Part shown: positions 36,381 to 51,735 of the stretch, in pieces
Layout of the letters: each line of letters opens with the position of its first letter
Position numbering within the stretch: the stretch's first letter is position 1
Assembly: GCF_001485435.1 (NCBI RefSeq)
Contig: NZ_BCMS01000001.1
Span: 2,737,501-2,801,500 of the forward strand
Length of the DNA stretch: 64,000 nt
Source: Deinococcus grandis
Lineage (GTDB): Bacteria > Deinococcota > Deinococci > Deinococcales > Deinococcaceae
Direction of reading: 5' to 3'
Made by a program: the position numbers and the translations under genes
Notes under the pieces: generated by a model
Database searches by the model: none
Seen by the model: the letters and a program-made list of their open reading frames with translations, nothing else
What the model was told of the DNA's origin: nothing

Positions 36381-36432
36381 AGAGTACCGGCTCCTCAGCC
36401 CCTTCAATCGGTTGAGGAACCGGTACCTTTTT
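36381..36432 (+). terminator. Terminator after the lipoprotein gene
   Basis: GTACCGG-TCCTCA pairs with TGAGGA-CCGGTAC, followed by CTTTTTG. Confidence 0.75.
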
Positions 36433-36521
36433 GAAATGTCTCCCGGACCCCATCCTTGCCACCGTTTCCTATGCCAGAGCTTCCCGAACAATCCGACTCG
36501 CGCCCGGTATCATGCGGGGCG

Positions 36522-38006
<1,485 letters not shown>

Positions 38007-38008
38007 GG

Positions 38009-38443
38009 ATGGATCTCCGCCCCGCCTCTGTGGCTGATCTGCCTGCCCTGACCGACGCGTTCCGCGCGACGTTCGGCGCGGCGCCGTGGAACGAGGCGTG
38101 GACGGACGAATCGGCCCGCGCGGCCCTGAGTGACCTGCTCGCCACGCCCCGGAGTGCCGCTCTGGTCGCCTGGGACGGGGCCGTGTGCGTGGGGGCGGTG
38201 CTGGGACGCGATCAGGTGCGGGATTCGTTCCTGTCGCACGAGGTGCAGGAGATGTTCGTGCGGCCCGAACGTCAGCGCGGCGGGGTGGGCCGGGCGCTGC
38301 TGGACGCGCATCTGGCGGCTGCTTCGGCGCGTGGGGTGACGAACGTGTCGCTCCTGACCGCGCGGGAGTCACCGGCCGAGGCGTTCTACAGCCACCTCGG
38401 GTTCCGGCGGGCGGGGCGGATGGTGCTGCTCGTCCGGCCCTGA
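38009..38443 (+). CDS. GNAT family N-acetyltransferase
   Basis: The 144-aa protein carries the acetyl-CoA loop VRPERQRGGVGRALLDAHL and a C-terminal AEAFYSHLGFRRAGRMVLL. Substrate unknown. Its ATG lies 2 nt after the proS stop (TGAGGATG), where the GAGG doubles as ribosome-binding site, so it is cotranscribed with proS. It may be a free-standing modifier; no trans-editing role can be claimed. Confidence 0.88.
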   Translation: MDLRPASVADLPALTDAFRATFGAAPWNEAWTDESARAALSDLLATPRSAALVAWDGAVCVGAVLGRDQVRDSFLSHEVQEMFVRPERQRGGVGRALLDAHLAAASARGVTNVSLLTARESPAEAFYSHLGFRRAGRMVLLVRP

Positions 38444-38455
38444 AGCAGCGCGGCA

Positions 38456-38496
38456 AGGAAGGAGGCCACCCAGATTGACCGGGTGGCCTCCTTCCT
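38456..38496. terminator. Bidirectional terminator
   Basis: AAGGAAGGAGGCCACCC pairs perfectly with GGGTGGCCTCCTTCCTT, between convergent genes. Confidence 0.88.
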
Positions 38497-38508
38497 TGTG
38501 CTGTGGGT

Positions 38509-40737
38509 TCAGCGTCCGCCGAGGTTCGGGGGCTCGCCCAGGCGCAGCCACAGGAACTGCGTGTCGTCCTTCACGCCGGGGCCGCGTCCGCCGGTGGCGG
38601 GGTAGTTGTTGTCGTTGGCGATCAGGAGGGTGGTGGGGTTCAGAAGGGTGACGTTCTCGATGGTGACGTACGGGAAGGTCAGGGTGCCGCCGCGCGTGTC
38701 GGGCGCGAGGCCCTGCGGGTCGGCGATGTTCATCAGGTCGGCGATCAGGGTCTTCTGGAAGGTGCCGTCGGCGTTCAGGCGTTTGAGGTCGATCAGGTAC
38801 ACGCGTTTGTTGCGGGCGTCGGTGTGGACCTTACTGTCGCGTTCCAGCACGAGGTACTGGGTGTCGTTGACGGTGGCGAGGTCGCCGATGGCGTCGCTGC
38901 CCGCGTCGAGGGCGTAGCGGCCCGCGAGGCTCCACTGGCGGGTGGCGAGGTTCAGGGCGTTCAGGCGCAGCTGGCCGGGCAGGTCGCCGGTGACGGTCTT
39001 TTCCAGCAGGCCGTACAGGGTGGTGCCGTCGGCGCTCAGGGCGAGACCCTCGAAACCGCCGCTGGCGCCCAGGGTGGCGTCGGCGCTGCTGGTGCCCTGC
39101 GTGAAGGCGGGGTGCTGGGGGCTGCGGACCTCGGGCGCGGCCATCTGCGCGGCGACGCGCGCGCCGGTGGCGGGGAAATCGGTGAAGAAGCCGTCCACGC
39201 CGGCGCGCAGCAGCTGGCGCATTTCCTCTTCGGGGTTCCCGGCGTACGTGGGCAGCAGGTAGGTGGGTTCGCTGCGCAGCGTCCAGGGGTGCACGAGCAG
39301 CCCGGCGGCGTGCGCGCGGGTGACGAAGTCGGTGGTGTCGCCCCTGTCGGTGATGATCCAGCGTTTGGTGGGGCCGACGCCGCTGGCGTACGTGGCGAGG
39401 TCACGCAGGCCCTCGGGGGTGGTCAGGGCGTCGTACCGGCGGGTGTCGCCGCTGGCGGTCCAGTCGTAGGGGGCCTCGGTGTGGCCGCTGACGAGTTGCA
39501 CGAGCGGCAGGGTGACGCCCGCGGCGGGCATGATGCGGGTCTTGAGTTCGCGGAGGTTGGCGGTTTCGAACGACTGGATGAACACGCGGGCGGGGTCGGT
39601 GAATTTCTCGCGGGTCAGCGTGTCGATCAGCAGCTGGCCCGTGTCGAACCCGGCGGCTTTCATGTAGGTGGGGTGTTTCGTTTCGGGGTAGATGCCGACC
39701 TTGCGGCCGGTGCGGGTTTCCGTGTCGCGGACGAGCGCGATGATCTCGGCGAGGGTGGGGACCTCGAAGCGGCCGTCGAAGGCGCGGCCGCGCAGCGCGG
39801 GGAGGCGTTCCACGGCGCGCAGGGTCTTGAGTTCCGCCAGGGTGAAGTCCTCCACCCAGTACCCGGTGACGCTGGTCCCGTCGAGCGTCTTGGTCCGCAC
39901 GCGGTCCTCGAACTCGGGGCGGGTGGCGACGTCGGTGGTGGCCTCCGTGACCTTGCCGTCCTTGTCGAGGACGACCATGACGGGTTCGTGGCGGGCGACG
40001 AGCACGCCGTCCTTCGTGACGACGAGGTCGGGTTCGATGAAGTCCGCGCCGCCCTCGATGGCGACCCGGTAGCTGTCCAGGGTGTGTTCGGGGCGGGTGC
40101 CGCTGCTGCCGCGGTGCGCGATCACGATGGGGTTCTGGCCGCGCAGGGTGGGCCGCCCGTGCAGGTTCGGGGTGGGGGTGGGGGCGCCCAGCAGGCGGCC
40201 GTCGGCGCTGAAGTGCAGCAGGTACGGGCCGAACTCGTCCCCGATCCACAGGGTGCCGTCGGGGGCGACCACGAAGCCTTCCGGGTCGAAGTCCGCGCCG
40301 GTCAGCAGGCGGTCGGGGGTGGCCTCGTTCACGATCTGCCACGGCACGCGGCGGTCCGGGTCGCGCAGGTTGATGAAGCCGCGCACGCCGACCTGCCCGG
40401 TCCCGTCCTTCGCGGCGGTGTTCGGCGCGACGCTCAGGCGGTACAGGCGCAGGAGGTAGTCGGCGCTGTTGTTCTTCGCGCCGAAGCCGTTGTCACTCAG
40501 GAAGAGGTACTCGCCGCCTGCCGTGAACTGTACTCCGCTGAAGCCCTGCACCGGCTGCCCCTGGAAGCGGGTCTGGCCGCGCAGACCGCCGTTCCAGGCG
40601 CCGCTGGCCGGTCCGTCGGCGAGGGTGTCGGCGGGCAGCTGCGCGAAGCCGGTCAGGGTGACGGCAGGCAGGGTGGCGGCGCACGCGCCTCCCAGCGAGA
40701 GGGTCAGGGCCAGCAGGGCGGTCTTCAGGGGTCGCAT
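38509..40737 (-). CDS. Exported phytase-like esterase with an inserted glycerophosphodiester phosphodiesterase domain
   Basis: The 742-aa protein has a signal peptide (MRPLKTALLALTLSLGGACA). Residues about 30-195 (GFSGVQFTAGGEYLFLSDNG, FDPEGFVVAPDGTLWIGDEF) and about 545-742 (GGFEGLALSADGTTLYGLLE, TLLIANDNNYPATGGRG) are the two halves of a phytase-like esterase beta-propeller. Between them (about 203-540) is a complete GDPD barrel: IVIAHRGSSGTRPEHTLDSY, FIEPDLVVTKDGVLVARHEP and FFTDFPATG. It should cleave phosphodiesters in the envelope. The domain insertion is seen directly in the single reading frame. Confidence 0.88.
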   Translation of the reverse strand: MRPLKTALLALTLSLGGACAATLPAVTLTGFAQLPADTLADGPASGAWNGGLRGQTRFQGQPVQGFSGVQFTAGGEYLFLSDNGFGAKNNSADYLLRLYRLSVAPNTAAKDGTGQVGVRGFINLRDPDRRVPWQIVNEATPDRLLTGADFDPEGFVVAPDGTLWIGDEFGPYLLHFSADGRLLGAPTPTPNLHGRPTLRGQNPIVIAHRGSSGTRPEHTLDSYRVAIEGGADFIEPDLVVTKDGVLVARHEPVMVVLDKDGKVTEATTDVATRPEFEDRVRTKTLDGTSVTGYWVEDFTLAELKTLRAVERLPALRGRAFDGRFEVPTLAEIIALVRDTETRTGRKVGIYPETKHPTYMKAAGFDTGQLLIDTLTREKFTDPARVFIQSFETANLRELKTRIMPAAGVTLPLVQLVSGHTEAPYDWTASGDTRRYDALTTPEGLRDLATYASGVGPTKRWIITDRGDTTDFVTRAHAAGLLVHPWTLRSEPTYLLPTYAGNPEEEMRQLLRAGVDGFFTDFPATGARVAAQMAAPEVRSPQHPAFTQGTSSADATLGASGGFEGLALSADGTTLYGLLEKTVTGDLPGQLRLNALNLATRQWSLAGRYALDAGSDAIGDLATVNDTQYLVLERDSKVHTDARNKRVYLIDLKRLNADGTFQKTLIADLMNIADPQGLAPDTRGGTLTFPYVTIENVTLLNPTTLLIANDNNYPATGGRGPGVKDDTQFLWLRLGEPPNLGGR

Positions 40738-40785
40738 GTGCCGTCCACCCTCGCGCCGGGTGGTCAGGGGCGTGTGCGCGCCCGG

Positions 40786-41025
40786 TCAGGGAGCGGTCAG
40801 GGGTGGGCAGGCTCCGGGCGGGGGCCGCAGGATGACGGGCATCAGGGTTTGCGCCCCGAGCGTGACGGGCGGGTGCCGCCACCGCAGGGCGGCGCAACTG
40901 GACCGATCCGGGGAGTACGTGACGTGGAACGCGGCTGGCGCGGCGTTCAGGCTGGCGCGGATCGCCGGGGCGGCGGTGAAGAGCGGCAGGACGGACAGCG
41001 GCAGGGCGAGCAGCGTGGCGAGCAT
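40786..41025 (-). CDS. Small exported protein, unknown
   Basis: The 79-aa product begins with a signal peptide (MLATLLALPLSVLPLFTAAPA) and continues with a Pro-rich mature part with two Cys (SSCAALRW, PPPGACPP). A strong ribosome-binding site (AGGAGGAGA) supports translation. It lies between the phytase-like/GDPD gene and the divergent ABC binding protein. Confidence 0.55.
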   Translation of the reverse strand: MLATLLALPLSVLPLFTAAPAIRASLNAAPAAFHVTYSPDRSSCAALRWRHPPVTLGAQTLMPVILRPPPGACPPLTAP

Positions 41026-41102
41026 GGGTCTCCTCCTGGCCCGAGTGTCGTTCGGGGAGCGTGACCGTCCCGTGACTGGCCCGTGCACTGGCGAAATCCA
41101 AT

Positions 41103-41138
41103 CCAGTTGACAAGTTTACTCAACTGGTCTGGTATCCT
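41103..41138 (+). promoter_or_regulatory. Palindromic operator overlapping the promoter of the ABC binding-protein gene
   Basis: CCAGTTGA (41103-41110) and TCAACTGG (41120-41127) are perfect inverted repeats; the left arm overlaps a consensus -35 TTGACA (41107-41112). A TATCCT hexamer (41133-41138) ends 8 nt before the ATG. A dimeric repressor bound here would cover the promoter. Confidence 0.5.
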
Positions 41139-41146
41139 GTGAGGAT

Positions 41147-42121
41147 ATGAAGCGTGCCCTGCTCCCCCTCCTGACCCTCAGCCTGATCGCCAGCGCCAGC
41201 GCGCAGCAGGCGAAAGAACTGCGCCTGGGCGTGTTCCCGAACGTCACCCACGCTGCCGGACTGGTCGGCGTGCAGCGCGGCCTGATCCAGAAGAACCTCC
41301 CGGACGGCGTGAAACTGGTCGTCAAGGAATTCGCCAATGGCAGCCAGATCAACGAGGCCTTCGCCGCGGGCGCCATCGACGCCGCGTACGTCGGCCCCGG
41401 CCCCGCCATGAACGCCTTCATGCGCGGCGTGCCCATCCAGGTGTACGCGGGCGCCGCGAACGCCGGGGCGGTGCTGGTCGCCCGCAAGGACAGCGGCGTG
41501 CGGAACGTCAAGGGGCTGGCCGGGAAGAAGGTCGCGGTGCCCACGCGCGGCAGCACCCAGGACATCAGCCTGCGGCACCTGCTGCACGAGAACGGCCTGA
41601 AAGCCACCGACGAGGGCGGCACCGTCAGCATCGTCCCCATTGACCCGGCGAACATGCCCGCCGCGTTCGCCGCGAAACAGGTGGACGCCGCGCTCGTGCA
41701 GGAACCCTGGGGCGCCGTCATGGAAACCCAGGGCGCGAAGCTGATCGTGAACGAGAAGGGCATCTGGGAGGGCGGCAACTACACCACCACCGTCCTGACC
41801 GTGAACACGAAGTACGCCGCCGCGAACGCCGACACCGTCAAGGGCCTCCTGAAGGGCCACCTCGCCGCGATCACCTACATCAAGGGCAGCAACGCCGGCG
41901 CGCAGAAAGCCATCGCCGAGCAGATCTACACCTTCACCGGCAAGCGCCCCAACACCAACGAGCTGTTCAAGGCGCTGGCCCGCACGCGCGTCACCTGGGA
42001 CATCAACCTCAAGACCCTCGCGGAGTACGCGCAGCTGAACAAGGAGGCGGGCTTCGCGCGGGACGTGCCGGACCTGAACCGCTTCGTGAACCTCGACCTG
42101 ATCCGCAGCCTCGCGAAGTAA
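41147..42121 (+). CDS. ABC transporter substrate-binding protein, NitT/TauT/SsuA type
   Basis: The 324-aa protein has a signal peptide ending ASASAQ and the family pattern [44 protein letters not shown] (in part) and [11 protein letters not shown]. Such proteins bind nitrate, taurine, sulfonates or thiamine precursors outside the membrane. No permease or ATPase gene is adjacent, so it is an orphan and must pair with components elsewhere. Confidence 0.88.
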   Translation: MKRALLPLLTLSLIASASAQQAKELRLGVFPNVTHAAGLVGVQRGLIQKNLPDGVKLVVKEFANGSQINEAFAAGAIDAAYVGPGPAMNAFMRGVPIQVYAGAANAGAVLVARKDSGVRNVKGLAGKKVAVPTRGSTQDISLRHLLHENGLKATDEGGTVSIVPIDPANMPAAFAAKQVDAALVQEPWGAVMETQGAKLIVNEKGIWEGGNYTTTVLTVNTKYAAANADTVKGLLKGHLAAITYIKGSNAGAQKAIAEQIYTFTGKRPNTNELFKALARTRVTWDINLKTLAEYAQLNKEAGFARDVPDLNRFVNLDLIRSLAK

Positions 42122-42135
42122 ACAGGCTTCGTCCG

Positions 42136-42164
42136 CGCCGCCCCCGACGTCACCGGGGGCGGCG
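42136..42164 (+). terminator. Terminator after the ABC binding-protein gene
   Basis: CGCCGCCCCCG pairs with CGGGGGCGGCG; TTCGCCCTTT follows. Confidence 0.7.
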
Positions 42165-42203
42165 TTCGCCCTTTCTGGCGCGGGTGCACTACACTGGGAC
42201 GCT

Positions 42204-43025
42204 ATGACGGGGCCAAAGAAAGGTTCACGGGGCCGTGCCCCCAAACGAAACACTGCGCAGGGCCGGGGCGGCGCGACCCGCGAGACGACCCGCCCGGCGC
42301 GCGAACGCAGCGAGGGGAGCCGCAACGACTCTCGCGGCGACAGTCGTCCCGTGCGCACCGAGCTGAGCGGGACCGGCGGACCGCGCCGCAGCCCGGCCCG
42401 CGGCGGCGACGCCCGCACGGGCGGGGCGAAGTCCGGCGGTCCGTTCGGCGGCACGCGGACCGGCGGGTCCAAGAGCGGCGGCAGCGGCGCGCGCGGCGGC
42501 ACGAACCCCGCCCGCCGCAAGCCCGGCGAGGCCGCCCAGGGCAGCGGTGAGGGCCGCACCTCGGAGGGCCGCGCGGGCGGTCGCCCCGGGAGCGGGCCGC
42601 GCCGCGCCGCGCCGCCCAAGGTGAAGAAGGCCCTGCCGGAACTCAAGCGCGTGCAGCTCGACGCGCCCGCGCCCGACACGGTCTTCACGGACCGGGACGA
42701 CGAGAAGATGACCTTCCCGGACAGCAACCTCAAGCGCGTGGCCGCGAAGATCCTGACGGAGAAGAACAAGGCGTGGCGCTACCGGCCGTTCTCGTTCCCG
42801 CTGTTCACGGACCGGGGCGGCGAGCAGACCTTCCACTTCGACTTCTACATCTACGATTACGAGGACAGCGTGATCCGCCTGATCCTGGTCGTGCCGTTCG
42901 AGTCGCGCGAGGTCTGGGACCGCGTGGGCCGCTTCAAGCGGCAGTACCCGATGTACACCTACGAACTGTGGACGCCGGAGAAGCTGTACCGCCTGAGCGG
43001 ACCGCGCGGCCGCCTGGAGTTCTGA
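42204..43025 (+). CDS. Protein with RG/GG-rich disordered N-terminus and a conserved C-terminal domain
   Basis: Residues 1 to about 140 of 273 are almost only Arg, Gly, Ser, Ala, Pro and Thr (for example [18 protein letters not shown]), as in nucleic-acid-binding RGG tails. Residues about 145-273 form a folded domain: [59 protein letters not shown]. The spacing of Asp and charged residues along beta strands suggests a nuclease-like alpha/beta domain, but I cannot name a family. TACACT lies 8 nt before the ATG. Confidence 0.75.
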   Translation: MTGPKKGSRGRAPKRNTAQGRGGATRETTRPARERSEGSRNDSRGDSRPVRTELSGTGGPRRSPARGGDARTGGAKSGGPFGGTRTGGSKSGGSGARGGTNPARRKPGEAAQGSGEGRTSEGRAGGRPGSGPRRAAPPKVKKALPELKRVQLDAPAPDTVFTDRDDEKMTFPDSNLKRVAAKILTEKNKAWRYRPFSFPLFTDRGGEQTFHFDFYIYDYEDSVIRLILVVPFESREVWDRVGRFKRQYPMYTYELWTPEKLYRLSGPRGRLEF

Positions 43026-43069
43026 TTCAGGCCAGCTTGACGCCCCACTAAGAAGTCCCTCATCTGAGA

Positions 43070-43098
43070 GCCTCCGGCACCTGCGTGGAGGCTTTTTC
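43070..43098 (+). terminator. Terminator after the RG-rich protein gene
   Basis: AGCCTCC pairs with GGAGGCT, followed by TTTTT. Confidence 0.85.
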
Positions 43099-43275
43099 GT
43101 CTGTCAATCGGCGTCCAGGCGGCGGTCGGGAGCCCGTGAGCCGCATGAGAGCCCTCTTGGGCTTCGCTTGGGTTTGTGCCCGTGACTGTGGTCTGCGCGG
43201 GGTGGTCTGGTACCGTTTCCACGTTCCGGGCGGCGCTCCCGCGCCTGCCCCGCCACGAAAGGAGAGCGCAGCCTG

Positions 43276-45393
<2,118 letters not shown>

Positions 45394-45406
45394 CGACCCG
45401 ATAGAA

Positions 45407-45436
45407 AGAGGCGGCCCCAGTGTGCGGGCCGCCTCT
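45407..45436 (+). terminator. Terminator after glgX
   Basis: AGAGGCGGCCC pairs with GGGCCGCCTCT, followed by CCTCTGTTCC. Confidence 0.75.
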
Positions 45437-45453
45437 CCTCTGTTCCTGCCTGT

Positions 45454-45487
45454 CCTACTCCCCACCACCCACACCCCACTTCCCCCC

Positions 45488-45488
<1 letters not shown>
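45454..45488. repeat. Heptanucleotide tandem array
   Basis: Units CCTACTC CCCACCA CCCACAC CCCACTT CCCCCCT, reaching the first base of the stop codon of the App1-type gene on the minus strand. Confidence 0.65.
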
Positions 45489-46576
<1,088 letters not shown>

Positions 46577-46645
46577 CCGCCCAGTCTAAGCGGCCCCCCG
46601 GGCCCCGGGGCGAGGGGCTCCTTTGCTCTTCGCTGACCTTCCCGT

Positions 46646-47581
46646 CTAGAACAGCACCTGCCCGCCGGTCGCGCCGAAGGTGCCGCCGCTGCTGTAACTG
46701 CTCTCCTGCGACGCCAGGAACACGTACAGCGGCGCGAGCTCCGCCGGTTGCCCCGGGCGGCCCAGCGGGGTGGACGCCCCGAACTGCTGCACCTTCTCCT
46801 GCGGCTGCCCGCCGCTGGGTTGCAGCGGCGTCCAGAAGGGGCCGGGCGCGACGGCGTTCACGCGGATGCCGCGCGGCCCGAGCTGCTGCGCGAGCGCCTG
46901 CGTGAACGCCACGATCGCCGCCTTCGTGCTGGCGTAGTCCAGCAGGTTCGGGCTGGGCCGGTACGCCTGGATGCTGCTGGTGTTGATGATGCTCGCGCCG
47001 GGCCCCAGGTGCCGCGCGGCCTCCTGCGTGATCCAGAACATGGCGTACACGTTCGTGCGGAACGTCCCATCGAACTGCTCGGTGGTGATGTCCTCGATGC
47101 GCTCCTGGCTGACCTGCTTCCCGGCGTTGTTCACCAGGATGTCCAGTCCGCCCAGTTCCTGCACGGCGCGCTGCACGAGGTCCCGGCAGAACGCCTCGTC
47201 CTTCAGGTCGCCGGGAATCGCCACGGCGCGCTGGCCCGCCGCCTCGATGAGCGCCACGACCTCCCGCGCGTCCTCCTCCTCGTCCGGCAGGTAGTTCAGG
47301 GCCACGTCCGCGCCCTCGCGGGCGAAGGCGATGGCGGCGGCGCGGCCGATGCCGGAGTCCGCGCCGGTGATCAGCGCCCGGCGGCCCCTGAGGCGGCCGA
47401 AGCCCACGTAACTCTGCTCGCCGTGATCCGGGCGGGGCTGCATGGCCCCCACGCTGCCCGGCGCCTCCTGCGGCTGGCGCGGGAAGGGCGGCGCGGGGTA
47501 CTGCGCGCGCGGGTCCTGCATCCCGAACTGGTTCGCGCTGGGCGTGATGTTGCCGGGTGGGGTGCTGTCCTGGTCGCTCAT
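46646..47581 (-). CDS. SDR family oxidoreductase (YghA-like)
   Basis: The 311-aa protein has a Pro/Gln-rich 60-residue N-terminal extension followed by a classical short-chain dehydrogenase: cofactor loop [17 protein letters not shown], catalytic Ser in INTSSIQAY and YASTK. This long-N-terminus group includes YghA and Bacillus stress SDRs. A GGAGGG ribosome-binding site lies 3 nt before the ATG. The substrate is unknown. Confidence 0.9.
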   Translation of the reverse strand: MSDQDSTPPGNITPSANQFGMQDPRAQYPAPPFPRQPQEAPGSVGAMQPRPDHGEQSYVGFGRLRGRRALITGADSGIGRAAAIAFAREGADVALNYLPDEEEDAREVVALIEAAGQRAVAIPGDLKDEAFCRDLVQRAVQELGGLDILVNNAGKQVSQERIEDITTEQFDGTFRTNVYAMFWITQEAARHLGPGASIINTSSIQAYRPSPNLLDYASTKAAIVAFTQALAQQLGPRGIRVNAVAPGPFWTPLQPSGGQPQEKVQQFGASTPLGRPGQPAELAPLYVFLASQESSYSSGGTFGATGGQVLF

Positions 47582-47663
47582 GCCCTCCAGCGTCCCGCAC
47601 GCGCCTCAGCGGGGCGTGACAGGGACGTGAAGGGCAGCTCGGGAATGGGGCGGGGCGGTCAGG

Positions 47664-47708
47664 AGGTCGCGGTCACGCGGTCACGAGGTCACCGTCACGA
47701 GGTCACCG
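47664..47708. repeat. Octanucleotide tandem repeat at the end of the merR-type gene
   Basis: Units of GGTCACGC, GGTCACGA, GGTCACCG (one unit shortened) run from the intergenic DNA through the stop codon into the last codons of the regulator gene. Confidence 0.6.
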
Positions 47709-48528
47709 GGGCCGGTTCGTACGGCCACGCGACGTCCCCGACCGGTTCGCCGGGCGCGGCGCCGTCCCAGTCGTAGCCGTAGACCTCGCGGGGGCGCAGC
47801 GTGCAGGTGCCGTGCGCGGTCGCGTGGGCGCAGGTGGCGTCGTACGCGGCGAGAATCTGCGGGAACTCGAACTGCTCGCGGGTCAGGGCCACGAACGCCT
47901 CGTGGTGGGCGGGTTCGACGCGCAGGGCGACGTCCCCGCCGGGCGTGACCGGCCCGCCGTACGGCACGCAGATCTCGATGGGACCGTCGCTGTCGGCGTT
48001 CACCTCGCCGTGAAAGATCACGAACGGCGCGCCCGCCACCGTGCCCTGCGCGGCGACGTGGTCCAGCAGGGTCTGCATGCCGCCCTGAATGGCCGCGGGC
48101 AGGTCAGCGACGAACACGTGACGGGGCAGGCTGGCGACGTTCTGCTCGGGCTGGAAGCGGGTCTGGACGGGGGGCAGGGTCATGGGGGTCTCTCCTTGCA
48201 GGCGTGAGATCAGGTACAGGGTCAGGTCGCGCCGCTCGCGGTGCAAGTGGTCCAGCCGGGCGAGGTGGGCGCGGAGTGCGGCCGGGCGCTCTGGGGCGGG
48301 CGTGTCCAGCAACAGGCGGATGTCGTTCAGGGGCAGGTCGGCGCGGCGCAGCAGGCCGATCAGGCGGGCGTCCGTAAGCTGCGCCGGGTCGTAGCGGCGG
48401 TACCCGCTGTCCGGGTCCACCTGCGCGGGGCGCAGCAGGCCCAGGTCGTCGTACAGGCGCAGCGCCTTGGCGCTCAGGCCGGTCGCCTGCGCGAACGAGC
48501 CGATGGTCATGCGGGCTGGTGTGGTCAT
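47695..48528 (-). CDS. MerR family transcriptional regulator with effector-binding domain
   Basis: The 277-aa protein has an N-terminal winged HTH (MTIGSFAQATGLSAKALRLY, DSGYRRYDPAQL), a dimerisation helix (about 75-115) and a C-terminal GyrI/BmrR-like ligand domain. Such regulators sense small amphipathic molecules and activate promoters with long spacers. The palindrome at 48566-48588, next to a TTGACC, suggests autoregulation. An ATG six codons downstream is an alternative start. Confidence 0.88.
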   Translation of the reverse strand: MTTPARMTIGSFAQATGLSAKALRLYDDLGLLRPAQVDPDSGYRRYDPAQLTDARLIGLLRRADLPLNDIRLLLDTPAPERPAALRAHLARLDHLHRERRDLTLYLISRLQGETPMTLPPVQTRFQPEQNVASLPRHVFVADLPAAIQGGMQTLLDHVAAQGTVAGAPFVIFHGEVNADSDGPIEICVPYGGPVTPGGDVALRVEPAHHEAFVALTREQFEFPQILAAYDATCAHATAHGTCTLRPREVYGYDWDGAAPGEPVGDVAWPYEPAPVTS

Positions 48529-48565
48529 GGGCGGGCGAAACCTCCGGAGGTACCCCCAGCGTGCG

Positions 48566-48588
48566 CCCTGCCCCTGGGGGAAGGTCAA
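48566..48588 (-). promoter_or_regulatory. MerR-type operator upstream of the regulator gene
   Basis: On the minus strand TTGACC is followed by the dyad ACCTTCCCC-CA-GGGGCAGGG, the usual arrangement of MerR/TipA-family sites in which the dyad lies between -35 and -10. Confidence 0.5.
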
Positions 48589-48632
48589 GGGGGAGGGCAC
48601 ACCCCTGACGCGGGGGCGGTAGCGTGGCGGGG

Positions 48633-49304
<672 letters not shown>

Positions 49305-49323
49305 GGGGCGAGCCTGGGGTCGC

Positions 49324-50160
49324 TCAGGCCTGCCAGTCGGCGCGGTAGTGCCGGGCGAAGTCGTCGATGGTGTACCCGGCGCGGCCGATCAGGCGCGGCA
49401 GGTCGTCCGTGACGGGCGCGGTGACGTCCGCGCGGATGGGCGGGTAGATCGAGGCGATGGCGCGCGCCTCCTCCTCGTCGCTCTCGCCGGTGGACACCAG
49501 GAAGTCCACGAAGCCGTCGTCGTCCACCGGGCGGTACGTGACCTGATGGCCCAGCGCGCGGCTCAGCGCGGCCGCCACCTCGTGCCGGTCGAGGGCGGCC
49601 GGGCCGGTCAGCGGGTACACGCGCCCCGCGTGCCCGTCCCCCGTGAGGACCGTCACGGCAGCAGCGGCGATGTCGCGCGTGTCGATGAAGCTCGTGCGGT
49701 GCGTCCCGGCGGGCTCCGCGAACTCGTGACGGTCACGGACGCCGCGGCGGAACATCTGGTTGTAGTTCTGCATGAACCAGTTCGGCTGCAGGATCGTCCA
49801 CTCCAGGCCACTGGCGCGCACGGCGGCCTCGGCGTCGCCCAGCAGGTTCCCCTCGCCCTGCACGCCGAAGCCGCTCTGGAGGACCACGCGCGCCACGCCC
49901 GCGTCTCGCAGGGTCCGCAGCGTGGCCTGCACGTCCGCGGCCTCCAGCGTCTCCGGGACGATCAGGTACACGGCGGTGACGCCCTGCGCGGCGGCCCGCA
50001 CGCTGTCCTGATCGGTCAGGTCGAGGGGGATCGCCTCGGCGTCCGGCCAGCGGGCCGGGTCGGGGTGGCGGCTCCCGGCGCGGACGGGCAGCCCGGCCCT
50101 GAGCAGCCCGGGCACGAGTTCACGGCCCACGTTTCCGGTCGCGGCAGTCACGAGAATCAT
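49324..50160 (-). CDS. NmrA/NAD(P)-binding atypical SDR
   Basis: The 278-aa protein has the TGxxGxxG-like loop ILVTAATGNVGRELV, GVARVVLQSGFGVQG and WTILQPNWFMQNY, typical of NmrA-like or quinone-reductase-like (QOR2) proteins. It may bind NADP(H) as sensor or reductase. TACCGT ends 6 nt before the ATG at 50160, which fixes the start. Confidence 0.85.
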   Translation of the reverse strand: MILVTAATGNVGRELVPGLLRAGLPVRAGSRHPDPARWPDAEAIPLDLTDQDSVRAAAQGVTAVYLIVPETLEAADVQATLRTLRDAGVARVVLQSGFGVQGEGNLLGDAEAAVRASGLEWTILQPNWFMQNYNQMFRRGVRDRHEFAEPAGTHRTSFIDTRDIAAAAVTVLTGDGHAGRVYPLTGPAALDRHEVAAALSRALGHQVTYRPVDDDGFVDFLVSTGESDEEEARAIASIYPPIRADVTAPVTDDLPRLIGRAGYTIDDFARHYRADWQA

Positions 50161-50342
50161 GCCCTGACGGTACGCCCCGCGCCCGGCGGCGTGCGTATCA
50201 TCCCGCAGGATTCGCCCTGAAGGTCCCCTGACCTGCGCCTCATGTCGCCGCGGCCCCAGCTGACCGGGGGCCGACAGCGCGCTGACCGTCCCGTCACGCG
50301 CCGCTGATGGTCGCCTGAACATGAGAGTCTAGCCTCCGGAAC

Positions 50343-51638
<1,296 letters not shown>

Positions 51639-51702
51639 CAGCGCTCCCCGCGCGACCTGCCCCGACCGGGGGTGGGTCGCGCCCGGCGTTGAAGGAGAGG
51701 GT

Positions 51703-51735
51703 ATGACCGACGATTCGAGGGGCGCGGCGTGCTGA
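51703..51735 (+). CDS. 10-codon leader ORF overlapping the permease start
   Basis: MTDDSRGAAC follows the best ribosome-binding site in the gap (AAGGAGAGG, 51691-51699), and its TGA lies 1 nt beyond the GTG of the permease gene. Either translation of the permease is coupled to it, or a one-base difference has separated a longer N-terminus from the permease. Confidence 0.3.
   Translation: MTDDSRGAAC

Noticed and set aside
36456..36521. Start of proS 22 codons upstream
   Set aside because: The extra residues do not look like the ProS N-terminus, and the -10 hexamer TATCAT would lie inside them.
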